Shown here: one piece after another, positions 45,960-54,057 of the stretch | Layout of the letters: every line of letters begins with the position of its first letter | How positions within the stretch are numbered: the stretch's first letter is position 1 | Assembly (NCBI GenBank): GCA_022705325.1 | Contig: JAKJER010000037.1 | Location: 1-62,313, forward strand | Direction of reading: 5' to 3' | DNA: 62,313 nt | DNA from: Planctomycetota bacterium | Lineage (GTDB): Bacteria > Planctomycetota > Phycisphaerae > SM23-33 | Program-made: the position numbers and the translations under genes | Notes under the pieces: generated by a model | The model's input: only the letters and a program-made list of their open reading frames with translations | Databases searched by the model: none | Told to the model about the DNA's origin: nothing

Positions 45960-46922
45960 TCACAGCAGCTTCCGCAGGTGGGCGATCTCTTTCTTGAGGA
46001 TGCCGGCGCGCTGGTCCTCGGGGAATCGGCCGAGCGACTCGTCCTCGATGCAGAAGTCGTTGGCGTAGCCGACGGCGCGGAGGATCTTGACCACGCGGGC
46101 GAAGTCGATGTCGCCTTCGTAGATCGGGCAGCATCGCTTGGCGTACTCCAGGCCGACCGGGCGCTGGGTCTCGCGCTGGTCGGCGTCGTAGCGGATGGAC
46201 TTGCAGTGCGTGTGGAAGACCCGCGGGGCGAACTTCTCGTAGAGGGCGTAGAGCTTGGTCAGCGGGTGCCCGAACCAGTAGAAGTTGCCCGTGTCGAGCG
46301 TGAGGCCCAGGCACTTCGAGCCGACGCGGTCGAAGAGCGGCTGGATGAAGTCGGGGTCGTTGGTGTAGCGGCCGTGATTCTCGATGGCCAGGGGCACGCC
46401 CGCCTTCTCGACGCCGGGCATGACCTTCTTGAGGATCTCGACGGCGACGTCGAGGAACTGCTCCGGCTTGGTCTTGCGGGGGACCACGTCGATGCGGATG
46501 GCGGCCACGCCGAGGGCCTTGGCGGCCTGGGCGGCCTTGGCGCAGCACTCGATCTCGAAGTCGGGGCGCTCGTCGAAGTGGTTGAACATGCAGAAGGCGG
46601 TGATGCGCTTGCCGGCCTTCTGGAGGTCGCCGCGGAGGGCGTCGATTCCGGCGGCGTCGGCGACGCTGTACTTGCGGTCGCCGGAGACCAGGTTGGGCAG
46701 GCCCAGCTTGTCGTCGAGGCCGGCTTCGACGCCGTCGGCGCCGATGGCCTGGAGGGCCTTCCAGCAGTCGGCGGGGTCCACGAACTTGAGGTGGGCGTCG
46801 CGGACGGCCAGGAAGGGCCCGCCCTTGTCGGCCGCTCGCGCCAGGGCTGGGACCAGTGCGGCGGCGGTGGCCGCCGAGGCGGCGCCGGCCAGGAAGCTGC
46901 GTCTGCTCATGTCGCTACGCAT
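45960..46922 (-). CDS. Tat-exported sugar phosphate isomerase/epimerase-like TIM barrel
   Basis: A 320-residue protein with a twin-arginine leader (MSRRSFLAGAASAATAAAL). AAGGAG lies six bases before the first ATG. The xylose-isomerase-like barrel (AP endonuclease 2 family) shows the usual metal ligands: LAIENHGRY (Glu), GLTLDTGNF (Asp), VFHTHCKS (His) and the late Glu in FCIEDES. The family interconverts sugars or inositols; the substrate here is unknown. Tat export indicates folding in the cytoplasm and action in the periplasm, typical of planctomycete copies. Confidence 0.82.
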   Translation of the reverse strand: MRSDMSRRSFLAGAASAATAAALVPALARAADKGGPFLAVRDAHLKFVDPADCWKALQAIGADGVEAGLDDKLGLPNLVSGDRKYSVADAAGIDALRGDLQKAGKRITAFCMFNHFDERPDFEIECCAKAAQAAKALGVAAIRIDVVPRKTKPEQFLDVAVEILKKVMPGVEKAGVPLAIENHGRYTNDPDFIQPLFDRVGSKCLGLTLDTGNFYWFGHPLTKLYALYEKFAPRVFHTHCKSIRYDADQRETQRPVGLEYAKRCCPIYEGDIDFARVVKILRAVGYANDFCIEDESLGRFPEDQRAGILKKEIAHLRKLL

Positions 46923-47002
46923 GTGTTGCTCCTTATTCTGTTACACACAAAGAAGCGGGAAGATCTCACGCGCCCCTCCCGTGCCGCCGCGCTGTCATCT
47001 CG

Positions 47003-50000
47003 TCAGGGGGCGTCCTCGCACACGACGCGGAAGCCCACGTCGAAGACCGGGTGGTCCGGCCCGTACGCCTGTCGGAAGTCCGCGCGGGCCCGCGCGGGCG
47101 GATCATACCACGATCCGCCGCGGACCGCACGCGGTTCGGCGTCGGCGGCGGGGGGGGGCGGGTCGTTGCGCCCGTCGTCGCGATACGGATACGCGCGGCA
47201 CGCGGAGCGGGTCCACTCGGCGGCGTTGCCCAGCATGTCGTGCAGGCCCCAGGCGTTGGGGCGGTAGCTGCCCACGCAGGCCGACACGCGCCGACCGTCG
47301 TCTACTCGCGTCTCGGCGGGGCGCCACGCCGGCAACACCTGTGTGCGCCCGCCCCAGCCGAACGGGTCGATCGCCGCCAGCGAGGCGTCGGCGAGGTTCG
47401 CGTACGCGGAGAAGTCCGCGCCGGGCGGGCCGTGCCACGCCGGGCCATCCGTGCCGGCGCGGCAGGCGTATTCCCACTGAGCCTCGGTGGGCAGGTCGAA
47501 GCGCCGGCCCGTGCGGCGCGAGAGCCAGTCGCAGAAGGCCTTCGCCTGCCGCCAGCTCACGCGGACCACCGGCTGGCGGGGGCGGCTCAGCGTCCAGCCG
47601 CGCTCGCCCGGGCTGAACTGGATGTAGTCGCCGAACTCGATGCCGCTCTCGTGCGACGCGTCGAACAGGGCGAACTGCTCGTTGGTGATCTCGAAGCGTC
47701 CCATCCAGAAGTCGCGGGCGATCTTCTGGCGGCTGGGCGGGCGCTGGTCCGGCGGGCCGTCCGGAGAGCCCATCACGAACTCGCCGGCCGGTACGCGGAC
47801 CAGTTCCAGTTCGACGCCCGGCGCGAGCCGGATGCGCTGCTGGACCGCGCGCTTGGTGTCGCCTTGCTGGCGGCGGGCGGCCTGGGCGGCGTCGAAGGGC
47901 CAGTCCGGGCAGGCGACCTCTTGCTGTGGCACGGGCATCTTGCCCGTGTGTCCCACCGGCGTCTCGCCGGTGGAAGCAGGGCCGGGACGGCCCTGCGACG
48001 CATGGGCGGGACGCCCATGCCACGCCGCGTCCGCGGGCGGCTCGAAGTCGTCTTCCATGCCGGTGTAGAGGCGTCGCATCTCGCGCCGGCGCTGCCACTG
48101 CTTGCGGACGTGCGGGCCGATCTCGGCGCCTCGCAACTCCGTCCACGAGCCGTAGAACGGCGCGTTCAGGTCGATCCACGTCAGCAGGCGGTCCCACGAT
48201 TCCTTGTCGAGCTTCACGCCGTGGTGCCCCTTGCGGAGCCTCTGCACCAGCCGCGTCTGGCTGGCGTGGAACTCCCACGGGCGGAGGACGGCCATGTCGC
48301 TCTCCTTGGTGGGCGTGCGGACGTGGCGGCGGAGCTGGTAGTACGAGGGCGAGAACTTCGAAGCGAGATTGTACCCGTTCTTGTTGTCCAGCGTGGGCAC
48401 GGGCGGGCCGTCCAGCAGGCAGGGGAGGGTGCGGCCGTCGCTCCGCGGCTTGCCGTCGTGGCAGCGGGTGCAGTGGCGGTCGAGCACGGGCTGGACCTCG
48501 TTGCGGAACGAGAAGCCCCGCGTGGGTCCGTAGAAGGGCGCCGGCTCGGCCGGCGGCTGGGCGGACGCCAGCGTCGGCTTCACCGGCGGGGCGGTGTTCT
48601 GCGGCTCGTGGCAGCCGGTGCACGAGACGCTCTCGCCCGGCATGGCGGTCATCCAGCTCCGCATGAGCTGGACGGCCGCCCCGTCGGCGTCCAGCGGCTG
48701 GAAGGCCACCGGCGTGCAGGCGGGGATGCGGAAGCGGGCCGACCCGTCCGCGTGGACCGGAACCGTGCCCAGCACGAGCTTGGGATCCCACGGCCCGTCC
48801 AGCCCGATGCTGTACGGCTCGGCGCCCATGCCCTGGTAGGCGAACTGGTAGCTGATGACGCGGATGGCCTTGATCGTGCCGCGGGGCACGCAGGCCAGCG
48901 CGGGCCCGGCGTAGATGTCGGCGATGGCGACCTCGGCGTCGCGGCGGGCGGGGTCGATCTTGTCGGGGATGACCGGCGGGCGCGGCGCGGGGCGAAGCGG
49001 GAGCGGCTCGAGCAGGGCGTAGCCCTTGGTCTCGTGGACGAGCACGAGGTTGTCGAACGTGTCTGCGAGGTACAGGCCCCAGGGCCGATCGGCGGCCGGC
49101 TTGCACGAGACGAGGAAATGGCGGTCGCTGAGCGGGAAGGGGTGGAGGAACTTGGGCCAGCTCTGGGCGATGGGCAGGTCGAGCGCTCGGGGCAGGACGG
49201 CCCGCCCGCGGGCGCCGATGAGCTGGATGGCCCCTTGGGGGCCGCCGCGCCCGCGGGCCGGGTCGAAGACCACCAGGTCGCCCATCCGCGGCAGCTCGTG
49301 GTGCCCGCCGACGACGGCGACGACGCGGGTGCTCTGCGCGGGCAGGGGGCGGGCGAAGAACATCGACGCCGGCCAGTACGACCCGCTGCCGTAGTACTCC
49401 AACTGCTCCGTGCCGTCGGGGTTGGCGTGGAAGAGGATGCGGCTGAACGCGTGCGGGATGTCCACGTATTCCCAGCGGAGATAGAGCAGCCGCCCGTTGG
49501 GCAGGGGCGTCGGGCACCAGTCGTGGTCCTGCTCCACGGTGAGTTGGCGGACGCGCCCGTCGCGGTAGCGGCGGTAGAGGTTGCAGACGTGGCCCGAGCC
49601 GTTGACGCACGGCACGCCGGTGAAGCAGGCGGTGGAGCAGAAGACGATCGACTCGTCCGGCATGTAGCAGGCGTCGTAGTTGTCCACGTCCGCCTGGCGG
49701 ATCGTCTCGATCTCGCGCAGGTGCTGGCCGTCGGTGCCGATCTCGTGGACCTGCCACCGCCCGCCGGGCGCGGGCATGGAGAACAACAGCCGCTTCGCGT
49801 CGAAGTGCAGGTCCACGTCGCCGACGAATCGCCCATCGGCGGGGCGGTAGAGCGTGGTCATCTTGCCGCCCGGGCCCGCGGGCGAGAGGAGGGCGATCTC
49901 GTTGTCGTAGCCGGTGGGCTTGAGGCTGGAATTGCTGAGGTAGTTGGCGGGCAGGCCGAGATTGCCCTCGCCTCTCTTGACCAGCAGGAGCTTGGCCGGC

Positions 50001-51076
50001 AGGAGCGGATTGGCCAGCAGGGCCTCGTCGCGCAGCGCCGCGAAGCGGGCGGAAAGATCCTGGGCATGAGCGGGCGGAAAGCCCACGGAAGGCCTTCCGT
50101 GGGCATTGGCGGCGGGGAGTTGGTTCACGAGTTGGTCGTGTTCCTTCTTCAGTGCCTCCAGGCGCTGGAGGAACTCGGCCCCGCGCGGGTATCGCGGGCC
50201 GAACGTCGAGACCAGGTCTCGCACAGCCAGGTCCAGGCCTTCCCAGTCGCGGGCGGAGACGGGCGGTTCGGGCGGCTCAGCCGTCGGGGCGGCGAGATCA
50301 AGCCAGGCCTGTCGATCGCCCAGGTACGTCAACAGGTTGGCCGTGAGCGCACGGTAGTTGTCGCGGGACTGGGCGGGCGCGTGGTCCCACAGGCGCCCCA
50401 GCCGCCAGGCGGCCAGGACGACTCGTCCCTTGCCGGCCGGGAACTCCGCCAGCGGGTTGCTCGCCCCGCCGGGCGTGCGGGCCAGGATCAGCGGGGCCTG
50501 CGCCCCGGCCGGCGCGGGCGGCTTGAGGTCGGCATACGCGGAGAACGCCGCCTCGGGGAACCACAGCACGCCGGCGCTCACGTCCGCGCCGCGCCAGGCG
50601 GCGTGCGTCTTGCGCACCGGCGCCAGGCCGGCCTGCGCCCGGTCGTGGCCGAAGGTGACGGGCTTGGTCGCAGTCGCTCCCAGCCCCAGCGGCGCGAGCA
50701 GGTCGGCGGTCTGCCCGCCCAGCAGCAGTCCGCCGCCGGCCTGCACCCATTGCCTGAGGGCGTCGAGCACGGCCTTGTCGCTCAGCGGTCCGCCGGGCTT
50801 GGATTCGGGCCGATAGCACCAGATGGCCGCGAAATCCGCCAGCCGCACGGCCTGGCCCCGCTCGTCGGCGAACGTCCCGCCGGCGGCGGGCAGGATCACC
50901 CGCGCCTGGAGCCACTCCCGCGCCAGGTCGCACGCCAGCTCGGACTCCACGTCCATTCGCTGGCTGCCCGCATAGTCGAGCAGCACGCCGATGCCAGGGG
51001 GCGGCGCCGCCTGAAGCGACGACGGGGAGACGGAGACGGCTACGAGAATGGTCAGCACGCGAACGAGGACACGCAT
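47003..51076 (-). CDS. Dihaem hydrazine-synthase-alpha-like propeller protein fused to an FGE-like domain
   Basis: A 1357-residue exported protein. A signal peptide (LTILVAVSVSPSSLQA) is followed by a DUF4159-like or glutamine-amidotransferase-like Rossmann region (about 28-270; GIGVLLDYAGSQRMDVESEL, WVQAGGGLLLGG). A helical segment and a beta-propeller follow (YDACYMPDESIVFCST, PTPLPNGRLLYLRWEYVDI). Two CxxCH haem sites are CTGCH near residue 818 and CTRCH near 868. From about 1080 there is a formylglycine-generating-enzyme-type fold (VPAGEFVMGSPDG, LPTEAQWEYACRAGT, WGLHDMLGNAAEWTR, AVRGGSWYDPP). The two catalytic Cys of true FGE are absent there, so it is more likely a binding module. Palindromic repeats are inserted in frame at about residues 325-332 and 1019-1049. 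It is a paralogue of the frameshifted protein at 5251-9221. Its substrate is unknown. Confidence 0.8.
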   Translation of the reverse strand: MRVLVRVLTILVAVSVSPSSLQAAPPPGIGVLLDYAGSQRMDVESELACDLAREWLQARVILPAAGGTFADERGQAVRLADFAAIWCYRPESKPGGPLSDKAVLDALRQWVQAGGGLLLGGQTADLLAPLGLGATATKPVTFGHDRAQAGLAPVRKTHAAWRGADVSAGVLWFPEAAFSAYADLKPPAPAGAQAPLILARTPGGASNPLAEFPAGKGRVVLAAWRLGRLWDHAPAQSRDNYRALTANLLTYLGDRQAWLDLAAPTAEPPEPPVSARDWEGLDLAVRDLVSTFGPRYPRGAEFLQRLEALKKEHDQLVNQLPAANAHGRPSVGFPPAHAQDLSARFAALRDEALLANPLLPAKLLLVKRGEGNLGLPANYLSNSSLKPTGYDNEIALLSPAGPGGKMTTLYRPADGRFVGDVDLHFDAKRLLFSMPAPGGRWQVHEIGTDGQHLREIETIRQADVDNYDACYMPDESIVFCSTACFTGVPCVNGSGHVCNLYRRYRDGRVRQLTVEQDHDWCPTPLPNGRLLYLRWEYVDIPHAFSRILFHANPDGTEQLEYYGSGSYWPASMFFARPLPAQSTRVVAVVGGHHELPRMGDLVVFDPARGRGGPQGAIQLIGARGRAVLPRALDLPIAQSWPKFLHPFPLSDRHFLVSCKPAADRPWGLYLADTFDNLVLVHETKGYALLEPLPLRPAPRPPVIPDKIDPARRDAEVAIADIYAGPALACVPRGTIKAIRVISYQFAYQGMGAEPYSIGLDGPWDPKLVLGTVPVHADGSARFRIPACTPVAFQPLDADGAAVQLMRSWMTAMPGESVSCTGCHEPQNTAPPVKPTLASAQPPAEPAPFYGPTRGFSFRNEVQPVLDRHCTRCHDGKPRSDGRTLPCLLDGPPVPTLDNKNGYNLASKFSPSYYQLRRHVRTPTKESDMAVLRPWEFHASQTRLVQRLRKGHHGVKLDKESWDRLLTWIDLNAPFYGSWTELRGAEIGPHVRKQWQRRREMRRLYTGMEDDFEPPADAAWHGRPAHASQGRPGPASTGETPVGHTGKMPVPQQEVACPDWPFDAAQAARRQQGDTKRAVQQRIRLAPGVELELVRVPAGEFVMGSPDGPPDQRPPSRQKIARDFWMGRFEITNEQFALFDASHESGIEFGDYIQFSPGERGWTLSRPRQPVVRVSWRQAKAFCDWLSRRTGRRFDLPTEAQWEYACRAGTDGPAWHGPPGADFSAYANLADASLAAIDPFGWGGRTQVLPAWRPAETRVDDGRRVSACVGSYRPNAWGLHDMLGNAAEWTRSACRAYPYRDDGRNDPPPPAADAEPRAVRGGSWYDPPARARADFRQAYGPDHPVFDVGFRVVCEDAP
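47931..48020. repeat. Array of four palindromes inside a coding sequence
   Basis: Four consecutive hairpins: ACGGGCA/TGCCCGT (47931-47947), CCACCGGCG/CGCCGGTGG (47953-47973), CAGGGCC/GGCCCTG (47977-47995) and GCATGGGCG/CGCCCATGC (48000-48020). All lie in frame in the gene on the minus strand and encode a linker containing WHGRPAHAS, TGETPV and GKMPVPQ between the haem part and the FGE-like part. The sequence type resembles dispersed palindromic repeats of planctomycetes. Confidence 0.85.
50081..50104. repeat. Perfect 24-bp palindrome inside a coding sequence
   Basis: GCCCACGGAAGG directly followed by its exact complement. It encodes AHGRPSVG in the large dihaem/FGE-like protein, between helical segments. 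The same element lies between genes at 31344-31367. Confidence 0.85.
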
Positions 51077-51137
51077 AATCTCACCTGATCCATCGTGTCC
51101 AACGGAGAATCGGAGGGCGCCATTGCCGGAGGAAGCG

Positions 51138-52592
51138 TTACGGTTCCTGGTCGCCGAAGCGCAGACTGAACAGGTCGGCGTCTTTCAGGACGAATCGCAG
51201 CCGCACGCCCTTGCCAGCCAGCGCACCGACGTCGCCGCCGGACTTCCAGCTTACCGTCCGCTCGAGTTGGTCGCCGGTGATCTCCGGGCAGTCGGCCAGG
51301 GCGAAGCCCTCGATCGCCTTGCCGTCGGGCGTCTGCAACTCCACGCGAACCGAGCCGGCTGCGGAGGTGGAGCAGTTGATCGTCAGCCGCCGCCCGGCGA
51401 AGACGAGCGGCTTGGTGACCATCTCGCCGCCATCGAAGGGTCCGGCCACCGAGACGAAGGCGTCGGGCCTCAGCGTGTACCGCCGGATGTGGATGCTCGG
51501 GTAGGCCCCGTTGTGCTTGACGTAGAGCGACAGTTCGTTTTCGTCCGTCTGGACGATGCCGCGGGCGGCGTAATTGGCCCGAGAGGTCCAGTTTCGCAGG
51601 TCCGGCCCGGGGCGAATGAACGCCTCCAGGAACGTCCGCTTGAAGTCGTCCCCGCCGCGGGCGGAGGCCAGCACGATGTCGGTGCAGTCGTTGACGAAGT
51701 TCCATTTCTTCGGCGTGCCGACCTGGCTGGCCTGTTCGTCGCTGAGCACGCGACGCCCGGGCAGGAACCGCGTGGGCAGGCCGATGTAGATGTGCGGCGC
51801 GCGGACGTATGGGTGGATCTGCCCCGTGTAGAGGTGCTGTCGCGGCTTGGAGTCCAGTTCCAGGTCGACCGGCTCGCTCCAGTGGATGAAGTCGTCGGAC
51901 GTGCTGCGGGCGATCCAGCGCGTCCCGCCGCGAAAGACGCGGAAGTAGCACACGTAGCATTTCTCGCTCTCGGACCAGAAGGCGTTGTTCTGGGAGTCGA
52001 AGGCGCCCTTGGTGAGCACGGGTTCCTTCTGGAGTTCGCGCCAGTGCAGGCCGTCGGCGGAGACCATCGCGATGAGCCCCGGCTTGCCGGACCCGCCGAG
52101 GGCCTTGTAACGCTGGTCGGCGGGGGCGGCGGGGTTGGCGTCCACGAACGGCGCGAAATTGTGGCACGCCCGGTGGCGGGCGAGGACCACGTTGTTGTCC
52201 CTGGCGCCCTGGACCTCGTACAGGCCGAGCTTGGGGCGCGTCCAGTGGATGCCGTCGCGGCTCTCGGCCACGCAGGTGACCTCGACGTCCTCCGTGTGCC
52301 TGGCCTCCGGCATGCCGCGATAGTAGAAGCGATACGTCTCGCCGTCCTTGAGAATCGTCTCGTAGCCGCTGTAGATGCCTTCCCACGGCTGGTCGAGCTT
52401 CAGCACGACCTCTCGCGGCTGGGGGTGGTGCAGCACGAGCCGGGCTCCGTCCAGCCGGTCGATCAACAACCGGTCGACGAACAGCTCGCGCCGCGACCCG
52501 ATGTCGATCGGCCCAGCCGACGCTGCGGTGGCCGGCTCGGCAGCCAGGAGCGGGGCGGTCATGAACAGCAGGACGTTAAGGCACGCAAACAT
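51138..52592 (-). CDS. Secreted five-bladed-propeller glycosidase-like protein (GH32/43 type)
   Basis: A 484-residue exported protein. The start at 52592 places a signal peptide at 1-18 (FACLNVLLFMTAPLLAA), with GAGG six bases upstream. The body shows repeated propeller strands with the H-W pattern found in GH32/GH43/GH130-like folds: ESRDGIHWTRPKLGLYEV, SADGLHWRELQKEPVL and TSDDFIHWSEPVDLEL. An early RELFVDRLLIDRLDG stretch and a C-terminal beta-sandwich (RRLTINCSTSAAGSVRVELQ) are common in planctomycete members. The catalytic residues cannot be assigned, so it may be an enzyme or a sugar-binding propeller. The 61-base gap to the dihaem gene suggests co-transcription. Confidence 0.72.
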   Translation of the reverse strand: MFACLNVLLFMTAPLLAAEPATAASAGPIDIGSRRELFVDRLLIDRLDGARLVLHHPQPREVVLKLDQPWEGIYSGYETILKDGETYRFYYRGMPEARHTEDVEVTCVAESRDGIHWTRPKLGLYEVQGARDNNVVLARHRACHNFAPFVDANPAAPADQRYKALGGSGKPGLIAMVSADGLHWRELQKEPVLTKGAFDSQNNAFWSESEKCYVCYFRVFRGGTRWIARSTSDDFIHWSEPVDLELDSKPRQHLYTGQIHPYVRAPHIYIGLPTRFLPGRRVLSDEQASQVGTPKKWNFVNDCTDIVLASARGGDDFKRTFLEAFIRPGPDLRNWTSRANYAARGIVQTDENELSLYVKHNGAYPSIHIRRYTLRPDAFVSVAGPFDGGEMVTKPLVFAGRRLTINCSTSAAGSVRVELQTPDGKAIEGFALADCPEITGDQLERTVSWKSGGDVGALAGKGVRLRFVLKDADLFSLRFGDQEP

Positions 52593-52833
52593 GGTAGCCT
52601 CACTCTCTTCTGCCTCGGGACGCGAGCGACCTGGTGGTTTCGGCACATCGTCCAGACAGACGGTGCAGGAACGACAATTGCTCGTCTGGCAATACCCTTG
52701 TGGGGATTGGGAAGCTCTGTCCGCTGGCGCGATGAAGCAGTAACAGTCCGGGGGAATGTCATCCGCTCACGGCTATCAGATTCGTACCGGAGTTGAGAGG
52801 TTCCCATTCAAGGCCCGACCTTTCCAGACGTTT

Positions 52834-53169
52834 CTATGTCACGAACTCGACCCGCCCGCGCATCTCTCTCGCCGAGTAAACGGTGTGGATGATCAGCAAT
52901 CCACGAAGAACGGCCCCAATGGAAATGGCTCGCGGAACGAAGGCGATTCCTGCGTGCTTGTGTCCGGCGGCGTTCAGTCCGAGGAAGTCGGAGTCTCTGG
53001 TAACCAACACGCGACGGTGCTTCCACGCGTAGGACAGGTGAGCCTCGTCTATCGCGCCCAGAAGACCCGCGTCGACAGCGGTGACGACATCCACACCTCT
53101 TTGGCGCAGGTAGATCGCCACGGCGTGAGAGATGTGCTCATCGGTGTAGAACCTAACGCTTGGCTCCAC
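52834..53169 (-). CDS. DUF5615 PIN-like protein (probable toxin)
   Basis: A 111-residue protein with VRFYTDEHISHAVAIYLRQRG at the start and VLVTRDSDFLGL in the middle, the two acidic motifs of the DUF5615 PIN-like fold. Such proteins are predicted RNases. It starts 17 bases before the end of the DUF433 gene, with which it forms a classic toxin-antitoxin pair. The 241-base gap downstream, 52593-52833, holds nothing recognisable. Confidence 0.85.
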   Translation of the reverse strand: MEPSVRFYTDEHISHAVAIYLRQRGVDVVTAVDAGLLGAIDEAHLSYAWKHRRVLVTRDSDFLGLNAAGHKHAGIAFVPRAISIGAVLRGLLIIHTVYSAREMRGRVEFVT

Positions 53170-53476
53170 TCTTCTGTTTCCGCAGTCTCTGTTTCAACAG
53201 CGAGGGGGTGCGCCGCCTGACTTCTTCCGCGAAGGCATCATCTTTGCGAATCCGTTCCTGGATCTCCTGCACGTGGTCGAAGTAGTAGGCCAAGGCGGCG
53301 TGGACCTGGCCAAGACTCAGGCTGTATTCCGAGGCGATTTCGTCAGGGCTCATGCCCATCAGATCGGACCAGACGGCGATATCCTGGACGGTGATGCGAT
53401 GCCCCTCCACTCTGGGCCTGCCGCCACAGATGCCGGGCGTGGCTTCTATATGTCCGCCGTACCTGTTATTGTCCAT
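53153..53476 (-). CDS. DUF433 protein (probable antitoxin)
   Basis: A 107-residue protein. The start at 53476 is supported by GGAG six bases upstream. It contains IEATPGICGGRPRVEGHRIT, then VQDIAVWSDLMGMSPDEIAS and LSLGQVHAALAYYFDH, a full DUF433 helix-turn-helix domain. It probably represses its own promoter and neutralises the PIN-like partner encoded downstream. Confidence 0.85.
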   Translation of the reverse strand: MDNNRYGGHIEATPGICGGRPRVEGHRITVQDIAVWSDLMGMSPDEIASEYSLSLGQVHAALAYYFDHVQEIQERIRKDDAFAEEVRRRTPSLLKQRLRKQKSGAKR

Positions 53477-53699
53477 GATTCGTCTCCGCGCGTATTGTAC
53501 TGGCACCCACGAGCAAAGTCGAAGGTCTTTCGGAATGACCGCCGGGTTGCGGGGCGGGGCCTGGGCTGGATGAAGACGGCCAAGCGGAAGGCTGTGAAAC
53601 AAGTAACGATCGAAAAGGCTTTACAAGGCCAATCGTCGTACTTATAGTGGTGGTTTATTTTTCGCTCAGGTGGAGGCGGTGTGCCTCTTGGAGCAGTGA

Positions 53700-54035
53700 G
53701 TGACGGGACGCGGAGCGATGGACCAGGAGAATTCAGAACGCAAGCCTGCATGCTCGATCGGATGCGGTCGCTGCCCGGCTGTGACGGGCGAGCATCCCGA
53801 AGGCGGCCCGGCCGGCTGGAGGCTCGTGCTGGGCAGCGTCTGGGCGTTCCTGATGCCGGGCGTGCTGGCCCTGGTGGGGCTGGGCGTTCTGCCGATCCTC
53901 TGGCCGCACCGCGACAGCCCGGCCGTCGGCGGCATGGGCGGCCTGCTGGTGGGCATGCTCGCGGCGGGCCTGCTGAGTCGGCTGGCGGGGCGGCGCGGGC
54001 GAGAGCGGCGAATCCACGAATCGACGAGTCAGTGA
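53700..54035 (+). CDS. Small RseC-like membrane protein upstream of rnf
   Basis: A protein of 111 residues from the GTG at 53700 (GGAG six bases upstream) or 105 from the ATG at 53718. The N-terminus has a Cys motif CSIGCGRCP. Two hydrophobic segments follow (LVLGSVWAFLMPGVLALVGLGVLPI and MGGLLVGMLAAGLLSRL). The layout of Cys cluster plus two helices resembles RseC, which is associated with Rnf/Rsx complexes in reducing SoxR. It lies 22 bases before rnfC on the same strand, so it is probably the first gene of the operon. Confidence 0.6.
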   Translation: MTGRGAMDQENSERKPACSIGCGRCPAVTGEHPEGGPAGWRLVLGSVWAFLMPGVLALVGLGVLPILWPHRDSPAVGGMGGLLVGMLAAGLLSRLAGRRGRERRIHESTSQ

Positions 54036-54057
54036 TCCACGAATAGACGAGCAGCCT

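Noticed and set aside
47003..47840. A formylglycine-generating enzyme serving the two sulfatases
   Set aside because: The catalytic Cys pair is missing around the RGGSW segment and the domain is the tail of an exported multidomain protein.
46856..51088. A 1410-codon open frame on the plus strand opposite the dihaem/FGE-like gene
   Set aside because: The composition is typical of an antisense shadow; the minus strand carries the signal peptide, haem motifs and FGE-type motifs.
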